Source of the DNA: Vulcanococcus sp. SFB_649D_100_25
GTDB taxonomy: Bacteria > Cyanobacteriota > Cyanobacteriia > PCC-6307 > Cyanobiaceae
Direction: 5' to 3'
Assembly: GCA_030833825.1 (NCBI GenBank)
Contig: JAURGL010000098.1
Span: 1 to 6,381 of the forward strand
Length of the DNA stretch: 6,381 nt
The first letter of the stretch is position 1, and each line of letters begins with the position of its first letter. Shown here in pieces: positions 1 to 5,617 of the stretch. Both the position numbers and the translations under genes were made by a program. A model generated the notes under the pieces. That model was given only the letters and a program-made list of their open reading frames with translations, had not been told where the DNA came from and did no database searches.

Positions 1-554
1 CCGGGGACGCCCTGCTGACCCGAGCCTTTGAGATGGTCGCCCTGCGCAGTCCTGGTGTTCCCGCCGAGCAGCTGATCAAGGTGGTGGGTGAGCTTTCCAT
101 TGCCTCCGGGGCCCCGGGCCTGGTGGGCGGCCAGGTGGTGGATCTGGAGTGTGAAGGCAAAGACGTGGACCTCGAAACCCTCGAGTACATCCACCTCCAC
201 AAGACCGGGGCCCTGCTGCGGGCCTGCGTGCTCACCGGTGCCCTGATCGCCGGTGCCTCCGATGCTCTGCTCACGGCCCTCGGCACCTACGCCCGCGGCA
301 TCGGCCTGGCGTTCCAGATCATCGACGACATCCTCGATGTGACCGCCAGCAGCGAGGTGCTCGGCAAAACCGCCGGCAAGGACCTCACCGCCGACAAGAC
401 CACCTACCCCAAATTGTTGGGGCTAGAGGAGTCCCGCAAGCGTGCAGACGCCCTGGTGGCCGAAGCCAAGCAGGCCCTGGAGCCCTTCAACGGCGCCGGC
501 AAGGCTGCTCCCCTGCTCGCCCTGGCTGACTACATCACCAGTCGCGATCGATGA
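1..554 (+). CDS. crtE: Geranylgeranyl diphosphate synthase CrtE, 3' part (5' end outside window)
   Basis: This trans-prenyltransferase condenses isopentenyl diphosphate with allylic diphosphates to make geranylgeranyl diphosphate, the precursor of carotenoids, the chlorophyll phytyl tail and quinone side chains; it is a soluble, Mg-dependent enzyme. The frame is open from base 3 with no stop, and the first residues read GDALLTRAFEM, a conserved internal segment. The ATG at 33 is therefore internal and the start lies left of the window. 183 residues are visible of a family length near 300. Seen in order: GGQVVDLECEGK (bases about 126-161), the HLHKTGALLRA helix (about 192-224), the second aspartate-rich motif IIDDILD (318-338), which binds Mg-diphosphate, and GKTAGKDLTADKTTYP. 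The first aspartate-rich motif is off the left edge. The TGA stop overlaps the next ATG in an ATGA (551-554). All visible catalytic parts are intact. Confidence 0.96.
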   Translation, partial: GDALLTRAFEMVALRSPGVPAEQLIKVVGELSIASGAPGLVGGQVVDLECEGKDVDLETLEYIHLHKTGALLRACVLTGALIAGASDALLTALGTYARGIGLAFQIIDDILDVTASSEVLGKTAGKDLTADKTTYPKLLGLEESRKRADALVAEAKQALEPFNGAGKAAPLLALADYITSRDR

Positions 555-1066
555 GCCAAGCGGTGCTGACCGGTCTGTTGGATAACGGGCCCCTCTGGTG
601 GGGATTGGCGGCCTGCGGCAGCGCCCAGCTCTCCAAATTGCTGATTGAGCTGGTGGTGCATCGCCGCTGGAACCCCAAGGTGCTGGTGGAAACCGGCGGC
701 ATGCCCTCCAGCCATTCCGCACTTCTTACGGGTACAGCGGCCGCCCTGGGCTGGCAGCAGGGGTTTGAGTCGCCCCTCTTCGCCCTTGCGGCCACCATGT
801 GTTTCGTGGTGCTCTACGACGCCTCCGGTGTCCGCCGTGCCGCAGGCATTACCGCCCAGCGGGTGAATGCCCTACCTGATGCGCTCTGGAGCACCGATGC
901 CGAGGCGGTTGAGCCGCTTAAGCCCCTCAAGGAAAACCTCGGGCACACCCGCCTTGAGGTGTTGGTGGGCAGCCTGATGGGTCCCTTGGTGGCCCTGCCG
1001 GGACTGGTCTGGGTGGGATCCCCCTGGGTTCTGGCACAGCACTGGGGCTGGGTGGCGGTTGGCTGA
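551..1066 (+). CDS. Divergent PAP2 family (DUF212) membrane phosphatase-like protein
   Basis: This 171-residue protein belongs to the family once annotated as acid phosphatase/vanadium-dependent haloperoxidase-related. The family resembles PAP2 lipid phosphatases, but its substrate is not established. Its signature motifs are present: GGMPSSHSAL at residues 49-58, YDASGVRRAAG at 89-99, and KENLGHTRLEVLVG at 127-140. Serine, histidine and arginine residues in these blocks are the likely phosphate-binding and catalytic set. Hydrophobic stretches near 14-36, 53-68, 74-90 and 134-160 suggest a small integral membrane protein. The length is normal for the family. The ATG overlaps the crtE stop by 4 bases and has no purine-rich ribosome site upstream, so translation probably depends on re-initiation after crtE. 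The context suggests a prenyl diphosphate or lipid phosphate substrate, but that is inference. Confidence 0.9.
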   Translation: MSQAVLTGLLDNGPLWWGLAACGSAQLSKLLIELVVHRRWNPKVLVETGGMPSSHSALLTGTAAALGWQQGFESPLFALAATMCFVVLYDASGVRRAAGITAQRVNALPDALWSTDAEAVEPLKPLKENLGHTRLEVLVGSLMGPLVALPGLVWVGSPWVLAQHWGWVAVG

Positions 1067-2513
1067 GGGGCTCACCGCCGGGCAGGCGCAGGCGGCAGAG
1101 GCCTTCCAGCTCTGGCTGAAGGCCCCCTACGACGGCACCCCCTTCGTCCTCAGTGGCTATGCGGGAACCGGCAAGACCTACCTCTCACGCCATCTGCTCC
1201 AGCAGGTGGAGCAGCGCGATCTGTGCTGGACGGTGGTGGCCCCCACCCACAAGGCGGTGGGTGTCCTGCGGCAGCACTTGGCCTGGGCGGGCTTGCAGCC
1301 CACCTGGTACCCCAGCACGATTCATCGCCTGCTGCGCCTGAAGCTCAAGCGTCAGGGGGATCTCGAGCGCTGTGAGGAGACCGAGCAGACGGCGGGAGCG
1401 CTCGAAAACCTGGCACTCGTCCTGGTGGATGAGGCCTCGATGGTGGACAGCAGCCTGCTGGAGATTGCCCTGCGCTGCGCCCATCCCTTCAAGACCCGTC
1501 TGGTGTTCGTCGGTGACCCCGCCCAGTTGCCTCCCGTGGGAGAGGAGCAGAGCCCGGTGTTCTCCATGGGCCGCGCCGTCAGTGCTGCCCTGACTGAGGT
1601 GGTGCGGCATCAGGGCCCCGTCCTGCAGCTGGCCACCGGTCTGCGCCATGGGGATCTCCCCTGCCGGCAACCCCCGGCCCTGGGGCCGGTCCGCGATGAC
1701 CAGGGTCAGGTGGCGGTGCTCCCCCGCGCCGATTGGCTGTCGGCGGCTCAAGCGGCGCTGCGGCGTGGCGCAGAACTGGACAATCCCGACCACGCCCGCA
1801 TCCTCTGCTACACCAACCGCGCCCTCGAGCAGCTGGTGCCCTTGGCCCGGCGGGCCATTCACGGGGAGATGGCGGAACAATTGCCGGTGCTGCCGGGCGA
1901 GGTCCTGATCACCCGTGCGGCGGTGATGGCCCCGGCCTGCCGGGCTGGGGAGGAGGCCGCGGAGGAACCCGACATGGTGCTCGGCTCCAACCGCGAACTG
2001 GTGGTCCGCGATGTCACGCCGGAGCGCATTGATCTGGCCGATTTCGGGGTGGGGAGTGGCGATGGGCTGACCCCTGTGGCGATCGAAACCCTGTGCGCTG
2101 ATGTGGAGGCCGGCGACACCCGGCTCAGCCTGCGCCTCCTGCCACCCGCCGGCAGCGCCTCGCGCCAGGAACTCGACGCCGTGCTCAGCCGGCTGCGCCT
2201 TCAGGCGAGGGAGGCGGGGAAGCAGCAGGGCCGCAGTCTCTGGCGCCGCTATTTCCTGGTGCGTGACGCCTTCGCCTCCTTGGGGCCTGCCGCTGTGCTC
2301 ACGGTGCACCGCAGTCAGGGCAGCACCTTTGGGGAGGTGTTTGTGGCCGGTGATGTCTTTTGGCCCAGCGATGAAACCCTGCGGCGCCAACTGGTCTATG
2401 TGGCCGTCAGCCGCGCCAGTCAGGCGGTGTGGCTGTCTGCCGATCAGCGCCTCTCCCCCGAGGCCGCGGCGCGGGATCGCCAAGCCTGGATGCGTTGGCT
2501 TGCGGCTAGCTGA
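1059..2513 (+). CDS. Dda/RecD-like SF1B ATP-dependent DNA helicase
   Basis: This 484-residue protein is an SF1B helicase, expected to unwind DNA 5'-3' using ATP. Motifs in order are Walker A GYAGTGKT (33-40, Lys39), motif Ia VVAPTHKAVGVLRQ (59-72), TIHRLLRLKL (87-96), Walker B LVLVDEASMVD (120-130), motif III GDPAQLPPVG (152-161), ILCYTNRALEQL (248-259), and the C-terminal UvrD_C_2 blocks LTVHRSQGSTF (414-424) and YVAVSRAS (447-454). All key residues are present. The size and the THKA, TIHxLL and YTNRAL blocks resemble phage T4 Dda more than the larger bacterial RecD2; this is from memory. The start is TTG at 1059. The frame is closed by a stop at 975-977, no ATG or GTG lies between, and Walker A follows at residue 33. 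It overlaps the PAP2 gene by 8 bases, so coupling is likely. Its 3' end overlaps the converging gene. Confidence 0.92.
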   Translation: MAEGLTAGQAQAAEAFQLWLKAPYDGTPFVLSGYAGTGKTYLSRHLLQQVEQRDLCWTVVAPTHKAVGVLRQHLAWAGLQPTWYPSTIHRLLRLKLKRQGDLERCEETEQTAGALENLALVLVDEASMVDSSLLEIALRCAHPFKTRLVFVGDPAQLPPVGEEQSPVFSMGRAVSAALTEVVRHQGPVLQLATGLRHGDLPCRQPPALGPVRDDQGQVAVLPRADWLSAAQAALRRGAELDNPDHARILCYTNRALEQLVPLARRAIHGEMAEQLPVLPGEVLITRAAVMAPACRAGEEAAEEPDMVLGSNRELVVRDVTPERIDLADFGVGSGDGLTPVAIETLCADVEAGDTRLSLRLLPPAGSASRQELDAVLSRLRLQAREAGKQQGRSLWRRYFLVRDAFASLGPAAVLTVHRSQGSTFGEVFVAGDVFWPSDETLRRQLVYVAVSRASQAVWLSADQRLSPEAAARDRQAWMRWLAAS

Positions 2514-3192
2514 GCTGCAGCCCCTCGATGCCCTGCCAGCCCAGGTAACCCGCGAGGACCAGGCTCAGCCCCCCCACCAGCAGATCCCCTTTGGCGAAGA
2601 GCAGGGCCTTGCCCCGCTCCAGCAGCGGAATCACCTTCTCCCGTCCCACCAGCACCGCCAGAAAGGGCAGCAGCAACGCAGCGCTGCAGGCCAGGGTGAA
2701 GGCACTGGTGTACAGGACTTCCTGCAGGCGGGTGAGCCCGGAAGAGAGCAGGGCTGAGGCGGTTTTCGCAAACAAGAACAGGTCGTCGGGGCTGACCACC
2801 TCCAGGGCGCAACTGGCCCCAAGCAGTAGGGGCAGTGGCATGGCGCAGAAGCGATCGAGGCTGTGGGTCCAGGCCGGAGCCTCATCACCCTCCTCGCGCC
2901 GATCCAGCAGTTCCTTGAGGCCCAAGGCCAGCAGGCCTCCGGCTGCCAGCAGGTCCAGGCCGGTGCGGTGGCTTGTGCCCTTCTCCATGGTGAGCAGCAG
3001 GCCATGCCCCACGGTGAGCAGGAGCACCACCATCAGGCTGACGGTGAGCATCCAGCTCAGGACAAACAGCCCACCCCTGCGGAGGGGGTTGGGGCCGAGC
3101 AGCAGCAGGAACAGCAGGCCGATGTGAATGGGGCTGATGGCGATTCCACTGCCGTAGGCCAGCAGTTCGGCCCAGAGGGTCCCGTTGAGCAT
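2506..3192 (-). CDS. GAP/Sap (LysE-like) family six-helix membrane protein
   Basis: This 228-residue, very hydrophobic protein has about six membrane segments, near residues 9-33, 41-64, 78-95, 118-142, 160-183 and 204-221. A charged, soluble loop (DRREEGDEAPAWTHSLDR, about 97-114) separates the two halves. The N-terminus (GIAISPIHIGLLFLLLL followed by NPLRRGGLFVLSWMLT) matches my recollection of the GAP/Sap family, which is related to LysE-type exporters. Mycobacterial relatives are linked to glycolipid export; no substrate can be inferred here. An acidic SPDDLFLFAK stretch (134-143) sits at the mirror position in the second half, consistent with an internal two-fold repeat. The ATG at 3190-3192 is 9 bases after the acylphosphatase stop and lacks a clear ribosome site, so co-translation is likely. 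The stop lies inside the 3' end of the helicase gene. It could instead be another LysE-superfamily branch. Confidence 0.7.
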   Translation of the reverse strand: MLNGTLWAELLAYGSGIAISPIHIGLLFLLLLGPNPLRRGGLFVLSWMLTVSLMVVLLLTVGHGLLLTMEKGTSHRTGLDLLAAGGLLALGLKELLDRREEGDEAPAWTHSLDRFCAMPLPLLLGASCALEVVSPDDLFLFAKTASALLSSGLTRLQEVLYTSAFTLACSAALLLPFLAVLVGREKVIPLLERGKALLFAKGDLLVGGLSLVLAGYLGWQGIEGLQLS

Positions 3193-3201
3193 CCCGGTCG
3201 C

Positions 3202-3519
3202 TCAGTGGCGAATTTCGAACCAGTCTTCCTTCAAGGGGGCCAGTTGGCCATGGCTCACCCCCAGGACCTCAGCGCCGCGAGGTCCTCTTTCGCACCAGAG
3301 GCACAGCTCCGTGAGCAGATGGGCCGGCCCCTCGGCTTGCACTTCCACAGAGCCATCGCTGAGGTTGCGAACCCAGCCGCTGAGCCCAAGCTCCTTCGCT
3401 TTTCGGCAGCAGCTGGCCCGGTAGCCGACCCCCTGGACCCGGCCGCGAATCAGCAACTGCCAGCGTTCGCTGCGGGCGCCGTTCGGTTCAGTCCGCTCGG
3501 ACTTGATCCACTGGCGCAC
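3202..3519 (-). CDS. acyP: Acylphosphatase (start uncertain)
   Basis: This small cytosolic enzyme hydrolyses carboxyl-phosphate bonds of acyl phosphates. With the chosen GTG start it has 105 residues; the family is usually 90-100. GRVQGVGYR at 26-34 forms the phosphate-binding loop with catalytic Arg34, and GWVRNLSDGSVEV at 48-60 holds the catalytic Asn52. The protein ends in DWFEIRH, as in many family members. Both active-site residues are present. Other in-frame starts are ATG at 3612 (136 residues, AAGGGG close upstream) and TTG at 3642 (146 residues). I prefer GTG because third-position GC is about 85% in the 26 codons from 3519 but only about 67% in the 30 codons upstream, and because the upstream peptide is unlike the family. 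GTG has no clear ribosome site, so the start is only a moderate call. The domain itself is secure. Confidence 0.88.
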   Translation of the reverse strand: MRQWIKSERTEPNGARSERWQLLIRGRVQGVGYRASCCRKAKELGLSGWVRNLSDGSVEVQAEGPAHLLTELCLWCERGPRGAEVLGVSHGQLAPLKEDWFEIRH

Positions 3520-3666
3520 CTTGGCGGTGCGAGTGCCGCGTCCCAGGGGGTGGCTGTCACCAATCAGCCAGCCCGGTGGTGAACGGCGTTGGGAGGGACC
3601 ATCGTTCTGCATGAACCCCTTGCACACATCTCCTGCTCTCAAGCTGCCACGGTTCGTCCATTTCTG
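3520..3666 (-). other. Putative non-coding leader with nested inverted repeats upstream of acyP
   Basis: If acyP starts at GTG 3519, this 147-base gap follows the histidine phosphatase stop and is the longest non-coding stretch here. It contains nested complementary arms: GTCCC (3540-3544) with GGGAC (3595-3599); TCACCA (3557-3562) with TGGTGA (3577-3582), a perfect 6-bp stem with a 14-base loop; and a mutually exclusive GGCTG (3552-3556) with CAGCC (3565-3569 or 3569-3573). No T-run follows on either strand, so it is not a standard intrinsic terminator. I see no convincing -35/-10 pair and no recognised riboswitch core. If acyP starts at ATG 3612 or TTG 3642, most of this is coding instead. 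At this GC content short stems arise by chance, so regulatory function is only a possibility. Confidence 0.3.
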
Positions 3667-4248
3667 CTACGCAAACGAGACGGGGGCGTTCCAGTGCTGC
3701 AGCACCCGCTGTTCCCGCTCGAACCCCAACACGCTGTAACTACCGGTGGAGAGGCTGAGGAGGGCTCCCCCGCGGGCTCCCAGCTCCAGCCAGCAACCCG
3801 CCAGACAACGCAGCAGATGGCCGTGGGCAAATAGGGCGACGGGGCCGTCGCTCTCCAGCAGGTCCTTGATCAATCCCTCACAGCGGCTCTGCACCTGGGC
3901 CAGGGACTCTCCACCCGGACAGGGATGGCTGAACACGGTCCAGCCCGGCACGGAGCGGCGGATCTCAGCGGTGGTAATCCCCTCGTAATCGCCGTAGTCC
4001 CACTCCATCAGGCGGGGGTCCTGCATCGCCTGGCTCCCGAGACCCGCCAGCTCGCAGGTGTGGCGTGCCCGCTGCAGGGGGCTGGTCAGCACCCGGGCAA
4101 AGCGCTGTTGAGCCAGGAGGGGGGCCAGGCGCTTCGCTTCCTCTTCCCCCTGGGGCAGCAGAGGCAGATCCGTGCGCCCGGTGTGACGTCCGTTCAGGGC
4201 CCATTCCGTTGCACCGTGGCGGAGGAGCCAGAGTTGGGGATGGGCCAT
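3667..4248 (-). CDS. Histidine phosphatase (phosphoglycerate mutase-like), SHB17-like motifs
   Basis: This 193-residue cytosolic phosphatase belongs to the histidine phosphatase superfamily, which works through a phosphohistidine intermediate. RHGATEW (10-16) carries the nucleophile His11. TSPLQRARHT (55-64) supplies Arg60, EWDYGDYEG (82-90) the acid/base Glu82, and FAHGHLLR (140-147) the second His142. GRHTGRTDLPL (20-30) is typical of the small-molecule phosphatase branch. The length is normal. I chose ATG 4246-4248 because RHG follows ten residues later, as usual; an extension to 4362 would run into cbiA. It starts 5 bases after the cbiA stop, so it is in the same transcript. Two substrates are plausible: alpha-ribazole phosphate, suggested by cbiA, or a sugar bisphosphate, suggested by opcA and by the similarity of EWDYGDYEG to yeast SHB17. 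The family call is firm; the substrate is inference. Confidence 0.92.
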   Translation of the reverse strand: MAHPQLWLLRHGATEWALNGRHTGRTDLPLLPQGEEEAKRLAPLLAQQRFARVLTSPLQRARHTCELAGLGSQAMQDPRLMEWDYGDYEGITTAEIRRSVPGWTVFSHPCPGGESLAQVQSRCEGLIKDLLESDGPVALFAHGHLLRCLAGCWLELGARGGALLSLSTGSYSVLGFEREQRVLQHWNAPVSFA

Positions 4249-4253
4249 GGGAC

Positions 4254-5609
4254 TTAGGTCAAAGGACAGCGGCGGGCTGCCGCGGCAAGCCGTTGCGGGA
4301 TCTGGGGGCAGCCCCCCCAGTGCAGATGCAGCCAGCTGGCGTGGAGGGTTGCTGTGCCCCAACCCTCAGGGCGACTGGGGTTTCCCCAGCCTTCAAGCTG
4401 CCACAGGCTGCCGCTTTCGGCCGCAACGGACTCCAGTTGCCAGCGGTGAAATTCATGGCCGCAGAGCTCTTCACCGGCCTCCAGCACCAGGCTGCTCTCA
4501 CTGACGCGAGCGTTGCGGTAGCCCAGGCTCAAGCGTCCCTTGCGGGCATCAAACGGCAGGACACCCGCCATGGGGTGGGCCTGCCCCTGCAGATCCAGCA
4601 GGCTCCTGCCCAGCAGGAGCAGGCCACCACATTCGGCGTAGAGCGGCACTCCCTGCTTCGCGGCCTGTCGCAACCCCGCCAGGCTCCGTTGACTGGCGGC
4701 CAGCTGTTCGGCGTGCAGCTCCGGGTAGCCCCCCGGCAGGATCAGGCCGCGGCACGCCTCCGGTAGGGCTTCATCGGCCAGGGGGGACCAGGGCACGATT
4801 TCGACGCCCTGCTCCTCCAGCAGTTCGGTGGCTTCGGGGTAGCGGAAGTGGAAGGCGGCGTCACTGGCGAGGGCGATCCGCACGGGGGACTGCCCTGGCG
4901 CTGGATCAGCTGCGCTTGGCCCGGGACTTGGCAGAGGGGCCTGCAGCAACGGCCAGAGGGCATCGATCGCCAGGTGCCGTTCCGCCAGGTCAGCCCAGGC
5001 GTTGAGCCGTTCGCCCAGATCCGAGAGCTCATGGGCCGGCAGCAGGCCCAGGTGGCGGGAGGGGAGCTCCAGGCACTCGTGGCGGGGCAGGGCCCCCAGC
5101 ACCGGCATGGCGATGCTCGCTAGGGCCTCCCGCAACAGGGCCTCGTGGCGCTCGCTGCCGACCCCGTTGAGCACGACGCCTGCAAACCTGAGATCCCTCT
5201 GGTGGTCGCGGAATCCCCGCACCAGTGCGGCCAGGGAACCGGCCTGACGGCTCGCCTCCACCACCAGCACCACCGGCAGATCAAGCAGTTGCGCCACATG
5301 GGCGGAGCTGCCCTCGCTGCTGGGGCCACGGCCATCGAAGAGGCCCATGACCCCTTCCACCAGGCTGAGCTCGCTGGCCCCTCCATGGCGGGCGAAGCTC
5401 TGCTGAACCCAGCTTTCCCCGCAGAGCAGCGGATCGAGGTTGCGGCAGGGCCTGCCGCTGGCGGCGCTGAGCAGCTGGGGATCGAGATAATCGGGCCCCA
5501 CCTTGAAGGTCTGGATGCTGCATCCCCGGCGGCGGGCCAGGGCGCTCAGGGCCAGGCTCACCAGGGTTTTGCCGCTGCCGCTGGCGGGGGCCGCTATGAG
5601 GCAGGGCAT
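4254..5609 (-). CDS. cbiA: Cobyrinate a,c-diamide synthase, glutamine-hydrolysing
   Basis: CbiA (called CobB in aerobic-pathway nomenclature) amidates the a and c side chains of cobyrinate (hydrogenobyrinate in the aerobic pathway) using ATP and glutamine, on the way to cobalamin or pseudocobalamin. It is a 451-residue soluble enzyme of normal length. The N-terminal ATP-binding domain has the P-loop APASGSGKT (7-15, Lys14), KVGPDYLDP (36-44) and VEGVMGLFDGRG (84-95). The C-terminal class I glutaminase domain begins near 245 and shows LPGGYPELHAEQLA (291-304), the nucleophile Cys327 in YAECGGL (324-330), KGRLSLGYRN (357-366), GHEFHRWQLE (384-393) and a terminal HLHW (428-431) that should hold the catalytic histidine. 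ATG 5607-5609 places the P-loop at the extreme N-terminus, as expected; the open frame further upstream only runs back into opcA. It begins 8 bases after the opcA stop, without an evident ribosome site, which suggests coupling. Confidence 0.95.
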   Translation of the reverse strand: MPCLIAAPASGSGKTLVSLALSALARRRGCSIQTFKVGPDYLDPQLLSAASGRPCRNLDPLLCGESWVQQSFARHGGASELSLVEGVMGLFDGRGPSSEGSSAHVAQLLDLPVVLVVEASRQAGSLAALVRGFRDHQRDLRFAGVVLNGVGSERHEALLREALASIAMPVLGALPRHECLELPSRHLGLLPAHELSDLGERLNAWADLAERHLAIDALWPLLQAPLPSPGPSAADPAPGQSPVRIALASDAAFHFRYPEATELLEEQGVEIVPWSPLADEALPEACRGLILPGGYPELHAEQLAASQRSLAGLRQAAKQGVPLYAECGGLLLLGRSLLDLQGQAHPMAGVLPFDARKGRLSLGYRNARVSESSLVLEAGEELCGHEFHRWQLESVAAESGSLWQLEGWGNPSRPEGWGTATLHASWLHLHWGGCPQIPQRLAAAARRCPLT

Positions 5610-5617
5610 GGCGGGGC

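Noticed and set aside
1185..2483. 432-codon open frame on the - strand opposite the helicase gene
   Set aside because: It is rich in His, Gln, Gly and Arg with no recognisable motif, and lies exactly opposite a gene with complete helicase motifs. Long antisense frames are expected in high-GC DNA.
3203..3209. GCCACTG on the - strand, like part of a cobalamin riboswitch B12 box
   Set aside because: It is the last acylphosphatase codon and stop; no other riboswitch core element surrounds it and the next gene is not a cobalamin gene.
2863..3582. 239-codon + strand open frame opposite the GAP-family and acylphosphatase genes
   Set aside because: The Gln/Ala/Pro-rich translation lacks any motif and spans two well-supported - strand genes and their junction; it is a shadow frame.
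3540..3599. Inverted repeats read as an intrinsic terminator
   Set aside because: No T-run follows on either strand, and the stems are short with large loops.
4249..4362. N-terminal extension of the histidine phosphatase
   Set aside because: It would overlap the conserved C-terminus of cbiA, whereas ATG 4246-4248 puts RHG at the expected position.
4065..4766. 233-codon + strand open frame opposite the histidine phosphatase and cbiA
   Set aside because: It crosses two conserved genes on the other strand and has shadow-type composition.
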